Shown here: piece after piece, positions 51,916 to 61,024 of the stretch
Layout: every line of letters begins with the position of its first letter
How positions within the stretch are numbered: the first letter of the stretch is position 1
Source: Deltaproteobacteria bacterium
GTDB taxonomy: Bacteria > Desulfobacterota > Syntrophobacteria > Syntrophobacterales > Syntrophobacteraceae
DNA length: 64,000 bases
Direction: 5' to 3'
Assembly (NCBI GenBank): GCA_021780695.1
Contig: JAJXYD010000001.1
Location: 186,001-250,000 of the forward strand
Notes under the pieces: model-generated
What the model saw: only the letters and a program-made list of their open reading frames with translations
Database searches by the model: none
What the model was told of the DNA's origin: nothing
Position numbers and translations under genes: made by a program

Positions 51916-54525
51916 CTAGTTGAGTCCGCCTTCCTTGTTAAATATCCTCAGTAACTCTTCCATATCCAAAAACATGGTAATCTTGCCGTCGATAACCGCG
52001 GAGCCCTCAATGCCGGGAGGATTATCGGAGGACTTGCCCGGTTTAGAGAAAAGTTCGACTACGTCTACTACCTCAGAAATAAGGATTCCCAACTCTATCC
52101 CGGGTAATTTGGGTATAATCACGTGTAATTCTTCATTATTTCGTTGTATGGGGCTTACAGGGAGAAAAGTGTCCAATCGCATCAAAGGCAGGACCTTTCC
52201 ACGGTAGTTTATAAAGTCGCGGTTGCCGATGCGTACAATCCCATTCGCTGAGATCTTTTCGAGGCGTGTAATGCTTGAGAGCGCAAGGGCGAGTTGCTCA
52301 TCGGGGGCGCATTTGAATATAAGGGTCGATACGCCGGATACCGCAGAGTCTTGCTTTTTCGATTGGCAGGCGAGTCTGCGGAGCTGTTCGTTTTGGACTT
52401 CTGCAAAACGAAGTTTGGCCGAAGATGCGATTCCGGCCGCATCCAGAATCATGGCCACACGGCCGTCACCCATTATGGTAGAGCCCGCAAAGCATCGGCA
52501 GTCCCTTATGTGATCGGAAAGGGGCTTGACCACGATCTCCTCAATGTTGAAAAGTTCGTCCACAATTAGGCCGAACAGATTTCCCACAACCTTTAGCACC
52601 ACAACGTAGATGTCGCTTTGAGGCGAGCGTCTGCGGTCCTCTTCCCGGTCTCTTCTTTGAGGGTTTTCTCTGCGATCCGCAATGTTTTTGCGGCGCTCCG
52701 GCAAGCGTTTTTCCGTTACAGGATGAACAAAAGTGGGGGAAAGTCCCGCGGCTTCCGTTAGACGCACCAGTGGCAGGAGTTGTTCGCGAAGTCGCAAAAC
52801 CGGGGCTACACCGACTTTTTCGATCCGGCGCCGCTTGTCTTCAGCCGGGATGCACACAAGCTCCTTGACGTTTTCCTGAGGAATAGCGAAACGCTGATCG
52901 GCAGTGCCGACGATAAGGGAGGAAATAATAGCCAGGGTAAGGGGAATCCTTATCCGGATGGTTGTCCCGCAGCCTTTCACGCTCTCAATTTCTACGTGGC
53001 CGCCAAACCTTTCGACATTGGTCTTTACAACGTCCATTCCAACACCGCGTCCGGAAACATTGGTGACCGTTTTTGCCGTGGAGAAGCCGGGGAGAAAAAT
53101 AAGTGCCAGCTTGTCTTTTTCGCTCAGTCTTCCGGCCCCCTCAGGGCTAAGAAGACCTTGGATCACCGCCTTTTCGACTATTGCCTCCGGCTCCATCCCC
53201 CGTCCGTCATCGGTTATGGTTATGCTTACCTGCCCTCCTTCATGGGATGCCAGGAGGCGAATTTGCCCCTTTCGCCGTTTTCCTTGCGCCGATCTTTGCT
53301 CACCGGTTTCGATCCCGTGGTCGACACAGTTGCGGATAATGTGAACGACAGGGTCGATCAGGCCCTCCAGAATAGACTTGTCCAATTCCACCTGGCCGCC
53401 TTCGGTCAATAGCTCGACTTCCTTGGATAATTGGTCACAAAGATCTCGAACCAGTCGATGCATTCGGCTGAAGATGTTTCTAATGGGCTGCATACGCATT
53501 TGGAGGATGTGCGCCTGCATTTCGCTTGTCACAAGGTTAACGTTTTGTATGACGCTCCTTAGCCTTGGGTTCGTATCGACTGTGGCCTCGAGGACCTGTC
53601 GAAGTTGATTGCGTCCAAGAACCAACTCGCCCGCCAGATTGATAAGGATGTCGAGAAGCTCGACATTGACCCGGATGGTCTCCGGAGTCTTTTCCTTTTG
53701 TTTCTTAGCCTCGGGTTCGGCTGCGGTTTCCGGCAATGGGGGTGCTATAAGCGCCAGACGCAAGGTCTCCGGGTCTATGCGTTGTATCTGCTCATTGGAA
53801 ATGGATAGGGCCGTAGCTACGAGGTCGGGTTCGAGGATGGTGGAAAAAAGGTAGTGACAGCTTCCATCTGCGCGGTTTTCAACGCTGACCGCCAGGCAAA
53901 GTCCAAATTCGAGCAATTTGTCCAAAAAATCTTCATCGGCTCGAATTGCAAATAAAAAATGCTGCATCGACAGCGCGGAACTGATTTGCCCGGCCTCGGG
54001 CAGAAATGTAACCAAGGTGTGGTCGGCCCCCTTTATCGAGAGCTTTATGCTGCCGCCGGGGGGGGGCGAAGACCTATCTGTGCTCCCGGGGGGAGGACTG
54101 CAAGCTTTTAGCTCCTTTTGGGAAGGTCCTCCACCAGATTTGCCGCAGGCGGGCAAAATAGCGTTTAGCCTTTCTAACTCGCTACGGCAATCTATCTTGG
54201 AGCTCGAATGTATGTCGTCGATCATGGATTTGAGCTTATCGACGCCCTGTAACAAAATATTGATTTTTTCGTGATCAGGTTCGGCCACGCCCTTCCTAAA
54301 CAGGAGCAGCACGCTTTCCATCGCGTGGCTTAGCTCCATTACCGCCGGAAATCCGAAGGTCCCCGATCCCCCTTTAATGCTGTGAATCGAGCGGAAAATC
54401 CTGTCTATGACTCCACAAGATTCCCCCTCGGCGCAGTTTTCCATGGCAAGCAGGTCGCATTCGGTGTTGCCAAGATGCTCGCGGGCCTCGGCAACGAACT
54501 CATTGACTACAATTTCGCTGACCAT
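51916..54525 (-). CDS. cheA: CheA histidine kinase with two C-terminal CheW-like domains
   Basis: The protein has about 869 residues. An HPt domain holds the phospho-His in FRSIHSIKGGS (residue 48 with this start). A middle region with a P2-like segment follows (TLVTFLPEAGQ), then the dimerisation and ATPase domains (LINLAGELVLGRNQ; IRNCVDHGIE; TDDGRGME; GRGVGMDVV). The first CheW-like domain is interrupted at about 600-636 by an Arg/Glu-rich insert (RLPERRKNIADRRENPQRR). A second CheW-like domain ends the protein. ATG 54525 is preferred over GTG 54534 on spacing to GGGAAA. It lies 22 bp after cheY. Confidence 0.95.
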   Translation of the reverse strand: MVSEIVVNEFVAEAREHLGNTECDLLAMENCAEGESCGVIDRIFRSIHSIKGGSGTFGFPAVMELSHAMESVLLLFRKGVAEPDHEKINILLQGVDKLKSMIDDIHSSSKIDCRSELERLNAILPACGKSGGGPSQKELKACSPPPGSTDRSSPPPGGSIKLSIKGADHTLVTFLPEAGQISSALSMQHFLFAIRADEDFLDKLLEFGLCLAVSVENRADGSCHYLFSTILEPDLVATALSISNEQIQRIDPETLRLALIAPPLPETAAEPEAKKQKEKTPETIRVNVELLDILINLAGELVLGRNQLRQVLEATVDTNPRLRSVIQNVNLVTSEMQAHILQMRMQPIRNIFSRMHRLVRDLCDQLSKEVELLTEGGQVELDKSILEGLIDPVVHIIRNCVDHGIETGEQRSAQGKRRKGQIRLLASHEGGQVSITITDDGRGMEPEAIVEKAVIQGLLSPEGAGRLSEKDKLALIFLPGFSTAKTVTNVSGRGVGMDVVKTNVERFGGHVEIESVKGCGTTIRIRIPLTLAIISSLIVGTADQRFAIPQENVKELVCIPAEDKRRRIEKVGVAPVLRLREQLLPLVRLTEAAGLSPTFVHPVTEKRLPERRKNIADRRENPQRRDREEDRRRSPQSDIYVVVLKVVGNLFGLIVDELFNIEEIVVKPLSDHIRDCRCFAGSTIMGDGRVAMILDAAGIASSAKLRFAEVQNEQLRRLACQSKKQDSAVSGVSTLIFKCAPDEQLALALSSITRLEKISANGIVRIGNRDFINYRGKVLPLMRLDTFLPVSPIQRNNEELHVIIPKLPGIELGILISEVVDVVELFSKPGKSSDNPPGIEGSAVIDGKITMFLDMEELLRIFNKEGGLN

Positions 54526-54547
54526 GCCTGTCACTTTCCCGGGTTTT

Positions 54548-54949
54548 TTACTTTTCCCATAGCGGTTCCTTGCAACCTAGAATCGCCCTCATCTTCATCT
54601 CCAAAGATTCCGGGGTAAAGGGTTTTACAAGGTAGTTGCTTACTTTCGCCTGTACTGCCTCGATTACGTTTTCTCTTTCCGACAGAGCGGTTAACATCAA
54701 AAAGGGAAGTTTTGCATAATTTTCACTGCTTCTCACATGGCGTAAAAGTTCCATGCCATCGCATTCCGGCATGCTCCAATCAGAAATTATGAAATCGACT
54801 CTACTGCGCTCCAGAAGCCCTATCGCCTGGTTTCCGTCCCGGGCTTCAAGGATATTTTGGAACCCCATTTGCCATAGTAGATCGCGTATCTGCATCCGCA
54901 TGCTGCCCAAATCGTCAACGACCAGAACGGACATGTTCTTGTTTACCAT
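54548..54949 (-). CDS. cheY: CheY response regulator
   Basis: The single receiver has VLVVDDLGSMR, phospho-Asp in FIISDWSMPECDG, Thr in LMLTALS and Lys in YLVKPFTPE, very close to flagellar CheY. The ATG at 54949 follows AGAGGAG. It is the first gene of the cheY-cheA-cheW-cytochrome-receptor-cheB-cheR operon. Despite its CheY-like sequence no flagellar or pilus genes are nearby. Confidence 0.95.
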   Translation of the reverse strand: MVNKNMSVLVVDDLGSMRMQIRDLLWQMGFQNILEARDGNQAIGLLERSRVDFIISDWSMPECDGMELLRHVRSSENYAKLPFLMLTALSERENVIEAVQAKVSNYLVKPFTPESLEMKMRAILGCKEPLWEK

Positions 54950-55116
54950 TGCGGTCTTCTCCTCTGACAAGAAATTTCTCTGGAAAGATTAACTCCTTTA
55001 TCGGCTTTCCAGGGCAATCTGATAAAAGGAATCCGCATGCTCCTGCCAAATATATGGTTCTCTGGCTCGCTCACCTGCTTCGGAGGTCGTTTATCGGCGG
55101 GTTTTCCTAACAACTC

Positions 55117-55146
55117 TTGACCCCTTGCACCTATCTGGGATATCCT
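55117..55146 (+). promoter_or_regulatory. Putative sigma-70 promoter of hisH-hisF
   Basis: TTGACC (55117-55122), an 18-bp spacer and TATCCT (55141-55146) lie 40 bp before the hisH start, which has GAAGGAG just upstream. Confidence 0.55.
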
Positions 55147-55186
55147 CAAAAAGTTATCTAACTGACTCTAGAAGGAGCGCCCAGGC

Positions 55187-55819
55187 GTGATTGCAATACT
55201 GGATTATAAAGCCGGCAACCTCACCAGTGTAATGCGGGCTTTGGACTATCTGGGATTTTCGTGCCGGATTACAAATTCCGCCGAGGAGATCCGCAGGGCC
55301 GAAAGGATAGTGTTCCCAGGGGTGGGAGCGGCAGGAAAATCTATGGAAAGCCTCAGGCAACTGGGGCTCGATGAGCTGCTTCGTGAGCTTTTTTCCTCCG
55401 GCGTTCCGATTCTTGGCATCTGTGTTGGGCTCCAGGTGCTCTTCGACCTAAGCGAGGAAAACAATACCGGTTGCCTTGGGATTTTACCAGGTCAAGTGAT
55501 CAAGTTTCCTGAAAAAATGGTCTCGCAAAGAGGGGATTTGCTGAAAATTCCTCATATGGGTTGGAACAAGGTTGATTTCGTAAAAAATCATCCTGTCACC
55601 GGGGATATCCCAAAGGGAAGCGAATTTTATTTCGTTCACAGCTATTATCCTGAACCCGCAGGCCAAGACCTCACTATCGGTACGACCGAATACGGAATAA
55701 CCTTTACGTCGGCGGTTGCCTGTAAAAACCTTGTTGCCGTTCAATTCCATCCCGAAAAGAGCGGAAAACCCGGGCTGAAACTCCTTGACAATTTCTGCCG
55801 CTGGAGCGGCGTTGCATAG
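55187..55819 (+). CDS. hisH: Imidazole glycerol phosphate synthase, glutaminase subunit
   Basis: The protein has 210 residues of class I amidotransferase: [14 protein letters not shown], oxyanion/nucleophile [10 protein letters not shown] with Cys, and [11 protein letters not shown] with the His and Glu of the triad. It supplies ammonia to HisF in histidine synthesis. The start is GTG. It is followed 14 bp later by hisF. No other his gene is in the window. Confidence 0.95.
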   Translation: MIAILDYKAGNLTSVMRALDYLGFSCRITNSAEEIRRAERIVFPGVGAAGKSMESLRQLGLDELLRELFSSGVPILGICVGLQVLFDLSEENNTGCLGILPGQVIKFPEKMVSQRGDLLKIPHMGWNKVDFVKNHPVTGDIPKGSEFYFVHSYYPEPAGQDLTIGTTEYGITFTSAVACKNLVAVQFHPEKSGKPGLKLLDNFCRWSGVA

Positions 55820-55833
55820 AAAACGGACCTGCC

Positions 55834-56613
55834 ATGCTCAGTAAGCGCATAATACCCTGCCTCGACGTTCGCGACGGCAGAACGACTAAGGGGATTAAAT
55901 TCCGGGATAACATCGATATAGGCGATCCTGTGGAAATGGGCCGTTTCTACTACGAACAGGGTGCCGATGAAATCGTTTTCTATGATATTACCGCCTCGAG
56001 CGACCGGCGTCCGATCATGCTCGATGTCGTGCGAAAAGTAGCGGAGACCATTTTTATTCCTTTCTCGGTTGGAGGCGGCATCAGAACTTTGGAAGACATG
56101 CGCGACGTTTTGCTTGCGGGCGCGGAGAAGGTTTCCGTAAATTCGGCGGCGGTGCTCAATCCCGATATTATCTCCCGTGGCGCGGAGGCCTTCGGCAACC
56201 AGTGCATTGTTTTGGGCATGGACGTAAAAAAAGTTGCGGTTTCTGAAACTATCCCCTCCGGTTATGAGATAGTCATAAACGGAGGCCGAAAACATATGGG
56301 GATGGATGCGCTCTGGTGGGCCAGGGAAGCCGAGCGGCTGGGCGCGGGCGAGATATGTCTTAACTCCATAGACGCCGACGGTACCAAAAACGGTTATGAA
56401 CTGGAACTAACCCGGCTCATTTCCACTGCGGTTGGAATACCGGTAATCGCATCCGGGGGCGCGGGAGAACCCCGGCACCTTCTGGATGTACTGGATCGCG
56501 GTTGCGCCGATGCGGCCCTCGTCGCTTCGATGGTTCACTTCGGAACATATAGCATCGGACAGATAAAAGATTTTCTGTCGCAAAACGGGGTAGGAGTGCG
56601 TGGTTCGTGGTAA
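55834..56613 (+). CDS. hisF: Imidazole glycerol phosphate synthase, cyclase subunit
   Basis: A (beta/alpha)8 barrel of 259 residues. The general acid/base Asp pair is at PCLDVRDG and LGMDVKKV; phosphate-binding loops are VGGGIR and ASGGAGEP. The segment [28 protein letters not shown] is characteristic of true HisF. It works with HisH to make IGP and AICAR. Confidence 0.95.
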   Translation: MLSKRIIPCLDVRDGRTTKGIKFRDNIDIGDPVEMGRFYYEQGADEIVFYDITASSDRRPIMLDVVRKVAETIFIPFSVGGGIRTLEDMRDVLLAGAEKVSVNSAAVLNPDIISRGAEAFGNQCIVLGMDVKKVAVSETIPSGYEIVINGGRKHMGMDALWWAREAERLGAGEICLNSIDADGTKNGYELELTRLISTAVGIPVIASGGAGEPRHLLDVLDRGCADAALVASMVHFGTYSIGQIKDFLSQNGVGVRGSW

Positions 56614-56632
56614 AAATCGTCTTCCCGCTCTC

Positions 56633-56860
56633 CTAAATCCGCTCTCTTTTCCAAAAGACGAGTAGCCCTTCCTTGGCAAAACTTGCCTGTACCAGCTCCC
56701 AGCCGTGCATTCCGTTTTCGTTTAGTAAACTCTCCATTTTCTTTAGCTGGTCTGAAGGGACCACTTCCGCGCTGCAGCCCCCGTCCTGGGAACAAAACAA
56801 CACTATATCCCTGAATGTTTCAGCGGGATGGAGGGTGACTCTATACTCGAAGTTACTCAT
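56633..56860 (-). CDS. DUF4177-like small protein
   Basis: The 75-residue protein has the DUF4177 pattern: an N-terminal strand (FEYRVTLHP), a helix with ESLLNENGMHGWELVQASF, and a final strand LLVFWKRE. Function unknown. It converges on hisF with a 19-bp gap. Confidence 0.75.
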   Translation of the reverse strand: MSNFEYRVTLHPAETFRDIVLFCSQDGGCSAEVVPSDQLKKMESLLNENGMHGWELVQASFAKEGLLVFWKRERI

Positions 56861-57039
56861 TATTGCTCTCCTGAAATAAGTCCCCTTTGGAAACAGAAAG
56901 CGGGGTACGGCATATCAAAAAATTATTGAACCCAAACGGCGCCGTAGGCTTGTGCCCAAATTATATCATCCCTGCCGGTTTCCTCAATGGCCCCGATTGA
57001 AAGTAATCGAGACTCTATTGGTCCTTTAGCCGGTCGGCC

Positions 57040-58416
57040 TTATTTTATTTCGGCAATCGCGCGCACGGCGGCTCTTTTTTTTGTGACTTTTTTTCTCTTG
57101 GGTTTCTTGTGGGCAGCCGCGGCGGACTTTGGTTTGCCTGCACCACATTTTTTCGGCATAACCCTTGCCGAATGTGTGCAAACGGCTTTCTTCCTTAGGC
57201 CGACACTCTTTGCCGTCGCATGAGGCTTGTAAGAGCACTTTGAAATAACGGGGCGGCGGCTTGTGGAATGTTTTGCCGATTTTTTTAAACGAGCGGTTCC
57301 TGCGCTCTTTTTGGGGCACGAAGCTACCCTGGAGGCGCGGGCCCTTTTGGCTGTGGCAGCTGTCCCGGAGAGCCGTACCCGGGACTTTGGACCCTTCGAA
57401 ATTTTGCAGGCCTTGGCTTTGCGAGCGACCCTTCGGGCCTTGCTTTTTGCAAGGCTTCCAACCGCAAGCCTTGCTCGTTTGTTTTTTGCCCTGTGAACTC
57501 TTCGCACTTTGCAAAGTTTTTCCGCAGGCGAGACCACCTCATGCACCCCGGAAGGCTCCGGGCGAGGGTAGTTTGAAAGGGCATAGCTCGGCCCCCCGAC
57601 TGCGCGGTATCCCTCTTCGATCATGGTTTCCGCAGCGGTTCGCCGGATCCAGGGATTTACCGCTCCCAGTACGACGGCGATCAACCGGGTATGGTCGCGC
57701 ATTGCGGTCGCGGATATATTGAACCCGGAGGCGCAGGTAAAACCGGTCTTGAGGCCGTCGACTCCCGGACAGCAACCCAAAAGGTTATTGGGGTTGTGAT
57801 CGGTTTTTCCGTGATAGCAAAACGATCTCATCGAGCTTATCGTCAAAGCTTCGGGAAATCTTCTCAGATAGGCCGCGGAAAGCTTCATTATATCGCGTGC
57901 CGTAGTGAGCTGGCCGGGAGCGGGCAGTCCGTTGGGCGTCATGAAATGAGAATTGGTCATGCCAAGTTCGCGGGCCTTGGCGTTCATTTTCGCAACGAAG
58001 TTTTCAACGCTTCCGCCGAGGTATTCGGCCATTGCGCAGGCGGCGTCATTTCCGGACTCAACGGCCATTCCTCTTATGAGTTGGGCTACGGTTACCATGT
58101 CGCCGGTTCTTAGCCCCATCCTGACATTGGGCATGGATGCTGCCCGTCTGCTTACGCGAACGGTATCCGAGAGGCTGATTCGTCCCGAATCGATAGCTTC
58201 AAAAGTAAGGTAGAGAGTGAGAATCTTGGTTAAAGATGCCGGCGGAATCTGGAGATCGGCGTTTTGCTCGAAGAGCACCTTGCCCGACGCCATGTCATAT
58301 AAAATCGCCGAGCGGGCATTGACGTGCTGAAACTCCACTGCCTGCGAAATTTGAGGAATAAATGAGCAGAAAGCCAACATAGCGAAAAAATATTTAAACT
58401 GCCTCTTGCCCCGCAT
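57040..58416 (-). CDS. D-alanyl-D-alanine carboxypeptidase with long histone-like basic tail
   Basis: A signal peptide covers residues 1-26. The catalytic domain (about 30-290) has the three motifs of low-molecular-mass PBPs: SLTK (Ser61), SGN (about 121-123) and KTG (about 223-225). In place of the usual C-terminal beta domain and amphipathic anchor there are about 155 residues, extremely rich in Lys, Arg, Ala and Ser with scattered Cys (KKSAKHSTSRRP, KKPKRKKVTKKRAA), like histone H1 or AlgP tails. The tail may bind anionic wall or outer-membrane polymers after export. The ATG at 58416 follows GAAGGAG; the longer frame adds 31 unlikely residues. Confidence 0.9.
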   Translation of the reverse strand: MRGKRQFKYFFAMLAFCSFIPQISQAVEFQHVNARSAILYDMASGKVLFEQNADLQIPPASLTKILTLYLTFEAIDSGRISLSDTVRVSRRAASMPNVRMGLRTGDMVTVAQLIRGMAVESGNDAACAMAEYLGGSVENFVAKMNAKARELGMTNSHFMTPNGLPAPGQLTTARDIMKLSAAYLRRFPEALTISSMRSFCYHGKTDHNPNNLLGCCPGVDGLKTGFTCASGFNISATAMRDHTRLIAVVLGAVNPWIRRTAAETMIEEGYRAVGGPSYALSNYPRPEPSGVHEVVSPAEKLCKVRRVHRAKNKRARLAVGSLAKSKARRVARKAKACKISKGPKSRVRLSGTAATAKRARASRVASCPKKSAGTARLKKSAKHSTSRRPVISKCSYKPHATAKSVGLRKKAVCTHSARVMPKKCGAGKPKSAAAAHKKPKRKKVTKKRAAVRAIAEIK

Positions 58417-58630
58417 CACAACTGCTCCTTCTCTGTGTTCCCGTCTTCCCATATGAGCCCATGGCGATATTTGGGGAATGATCTGTTCCCCAAAAAACCA
58501 TGCCTTCATTGCCTTCGCAGGATCGAAGATGGTCTATCTATGAAGATATGGCGGCTTTTGTCAATCGAAATTACTCGGTTTTTATCAAAACGAAGGGTAA
58601 TGTTTAATTTCGTTTGTATAAAACTATCTT

Positions 58631-58660
58631 TTGCATAAAGAAGCCTTCTTTTGATATATA
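58631..58660 (+). promoter_or_regulatory. Putative sigma-70 promoter of mreB
   Basis: TTGCAT (58631-58636), an 18-bp spacer and TATATA (58655-58660) lie in AT-rich sequence, 42 bp before the mreB ATG. Confidence 0.55.
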
Positions 58661-58702
58661 CTTCGCCAACTTTGGATTATCGTAGCGGAGGTGGATCAAA
58701 AA

Positions 58703-59725
58703 ATGTTCGGCCGGATGATGGATTTTCTCTCCAAGGATATGGCAATGGACCTGGGCACCGCCAACACCCTCATTTATGTCAAGGGCAAGGGCATAGTCCT
58801 GGATGAACCCTCCATGGTCGCCACGGCAAAGGGCTCGGGGGATGTGATCGCCATAGGGCGGGAAGCAAAAAACCTGGCCGGCAGGCATACTCGTGGCTCA
58901 AATATCACTCGACCGATGCGCGATGGGGTCATCTATGATTTCGAAATGGCCTCCTTTATGATCCGCTCCTTTCTTGGAAAAGTTTTCAGGCGTTTCCCCC
59001 TTTCCAGGCCTAAACTGGTTGTGGCCGTTCCCGTGGGAATCACTTCGGTTGAAAAACGGGCCGTGATAGAGGCCGCCGATATGGCGGGCGCCGGAAAGGT
59101 CTTCCTCATTGAAGAGCCCATGGCCGCGGCAATAGGTGCGGGCCTGCCCATCGATCAGCCCTCCGGCCAGATGGTGATCGATATTGGTGGCGGAACTACG
59201 GAAGTGGCCATAATTTCAAAGTTTGCCGTCTCGTGCAGCGAGTCTCTAAGGGTTGCCGGTGATGAGGCCAACGAGGCCATCTGTAATTTCATTCGTCAAA
59301 ACCACAGTATGGCCATAAGCGAAATGATGGCCGAAGTTATCAAAATGAAGATTGGCTCGGCAGTGCCTCTGAAAAAGACCCTGGAGATAAAGCTTCGGGG
59401 TAAAGATCTCGCCTCCGGTATGCCCAAAGTCATCACTGTTACCGATGCCGACATACGACTGGCAATGCGGGAGCCCACGCTTGCCATAATCGAGGCGGTC
59501 CGGCGCGTTCTGGAGAAGGCCTCGCCCGATCTGGCCTCCGATGTGGCCGAAAACGGCATCTGGCTGGCCGGCGGCGGCGCCCTGCTAAAAGGGCTGCGGG
59601 CCCTGATCCATCAGGTCGTAGGGCTCGATGTAATTCAATGCGAAGACCCGCTTCGAGCCGTGATCCGGGGGGCCGGGGCGGTGACCGAGCGCTTCGATCA
59701 TTATCGAGACGTTTTCATGAATTGA
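58703..59725 (+). CDS. mreB: Rod-shape-determining protein MreB
   Basis: The actin-like ATPase has 340 residues: phosphate 1 DLGTANTLIYVKGKG, the segment LVVAVPVGITSVEKRAV, phosphate 2 VIDIGGGTTEVAII, and adenosine motif WLAGGGALLKGL. ATG 58703 is 12 nt after GGAGG; a GTG at 58691 abuts the Shine-Dalgarno and is unlikely. mreC, mreD and mrdA do not follow, so this is an isolated copy. It lies divergent from the D,D-carboxypeptidase gene. Confidence 0.95.
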   Translation: MFGRMMDFLSKDMAMDLGTANTLIYVKGKGIVLDEPSMVATAKGSGDVIAIGREAKNLAGRHTRGSNITRPMRDGVIYDFEMASFMIRSFLGKVFRRFPLSRPKLVVAVPVGITSVEKRAVIEAADMAGAGKVFLIEEPMAAAIGAGLPIDQPSGQMVIDIGGGTTEVAIISKFAVSCSESLRVAGDEANEAICNFIRQNHSMAISEMMAEVIKMKIGSAVPLKKTLEIKLRGKDLASGMPKVITVTDADIRLAMREPTLAIIEAVRRVLEKASPDLASDVAENGIWLAGGGALLKGLRALIHQVVGLDVIQCEDPLRAVIRGAGAVTERFDHYRDVFMN

Positions 59726-59818
59726 TAGTCTCGTACTTTACCCTCTTTTGGCTCGTGGGTAAGCTCGAAGGTACTGGTTGCCGCGTTCTGCTTAGACAAA
59801 CCCCTTGCGCCGGATGTC

Positions 59819-60844
59819 TCAAACGCCCTTGCCAAAAGCGCAGACAGGATAGCGGCAATCGGTACATCCGGAGCAAAGGCCCCCATGTCCCATAGCCACG
59901 ATATCCTCACGCCTGAGAGTTTCTCCGGCCACTATTCTCGGTACAACCAGGTCGAAAATGCTGGCCCGGTAGTACATTACGCAACCCGGCAATCCCACCA
60001 CCGGTACGCCGCGAACATAGGCCAGCATAAACATCGCTCCCGGAAATGTGGGCGCGCCGTAGGTTACTACCTCCCCGCCCGCTGTCCGGATTGCCGCCGG
60101 GGTCAGGTCGTCCGGGTCTACCGACATGCCCCCCGTTACCGCAATTAGACCTGCCCCCTTTTTCAAAAACCCGTCAATGGCGGAAACCGTCTTTGCAATG
60201 TCGTCGCCCACCAAGTCTTGGCCCATTATGCTTGCACCAAGATCGGCGAATTTTTTTTCAAGAACTGGTCCGAATCGATCTTCGATCCTTCCCGAAGACA
60301 CCTCGTGGCCCGTGGTTACGATGCCGACCTCGATCGGGCGAAAAGGCGCCACGGACAAAACCGGCCAGGATTGCCGGCAAATCTTTTCAACTTCAACTAC
60401 CTTTGATTCCTGAGTCATCAGAGGGATGATTCGCGTGCCTGCGATGACACGGCCCCTACTTACCGCCTGATTGGTATGAAGAGTCGAAAAAACGATCTCC
60501 TCGATCGAATTTATCTGAAAAAGCGCCTCAACGTTTACCTTCAGCAGTCCCGGTCCCACCGCCGACATATTGATGCGGCCCTCGCAGGGTTCGCTTAGGC
60601 TTATGCCGGGTCCAATCGCCGCCAGGGCCATGCGGCGCGCCGCGTCGTCTTCGTGAATGGAGCCCTCTTTGAGCTCGAATACATACAGATGCTCTTTCCC
60701 AAGATCCTTTAGCAAAGGGATGTCCGAGGCCTGGAGCCTCTGTCCCTTACGGAAGGCTCGCCCCTTGAACTCCCCCGGAACAATCCGGGTTATGTCGTGG
60801 CAGAGTACCATTCCGACAGCCTCTTCGACGCGTACCTGTTTCAT
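59819..60844 (-). CDS. MoeA/MogA-like molybdopterin-binding protein with Cys-rich C-terminus
   Basis: The protein has 341 residues. A MoeA-like N-terminal region (VGMVLCHDITRIVPGEFKGRAFRKG) leads to a MoCF-binding domain (TTGHEVSSGRIEDRFGPVL, GAGLIAVTGGMSVDPDDLTPAAIR, PTFPGAMFMLAYVRGVPVVGLPGCVM). The C-terminus ends in CSGCTDCRYPVCAFGKG, four Cys in CxxCxxCxxxxC spacing, suited to a metal or Fe-S site. It may help insert Mo or W cofactors into anaerobic enzymes such as formate dehydrogenase. ATG 60844 follows AGGAG; the frame stays open upstream. Confidence 0.88.
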   Translation of the reverse strand: MKQVRVEEAVGMVLCHDITRIVPGEFKGRAFRKGQRLQASDIPLLKDLGKEHLYVFELKEGSIHEDDAARRMALAAIGPGISLSEPCEGRINMSAVGPGLLKVNVEALFQINSIEEIVFSTLHTNQAVSRGRVIAGTRIIPLMTQESKVVEVEKICRQSWPVLSVAPFRPIEVGIVTTGHEVSSGRIEDRFGPVLEKKFADLGASIMGQDLVGDDIAKTVSAIDGFLKKGAGLIAVTGGMSVDPDDLTPAAIRTAGGEVVTYGAPTFPGAMFMLAYVRGVPVVGLPGCVMYYRASIFDLVVPRIVAGETLRREDIVAMGHGGLCSGCTDCRYPVCAFGKGV

Positions 60845-61024
60845 TAAAACTCCTGGGTGCTGGTTCTTTAGGGCCTTTCCTACAAAGGCTTTCGCCGCCG
60901 TTGTTGTCTCAAATATCTCCAATCAGCGGTAAAGTCAAATCGGTTGATATCCTGTAAAATGAAGCCTGAACCGGAACTTCTCTAAAAACCGCAAAGTGCC
61001 GGGATTTTTCCGTTTCAAGTCCGA

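Noticed and set aside
19556..54949. Chemotaxis (motility) gene clusters in the strict sense
   Set aside because: No flagellar, pilus or motor genes occur in 64 kb, and the accessory proteins (transporter, DUF4388 adaptors, cytochrome) point to other outputs; motility control remains possible but is not shown here.
57026..57514. Lys/Gln-rich antisense-phase frame overlapping the carboxypeptidase tail
   Set aside because: It is a frame-shadow of the basic tail on the same strand; the in-frame continuation of the SxxK/SGN/KTG protein explains the sequence.
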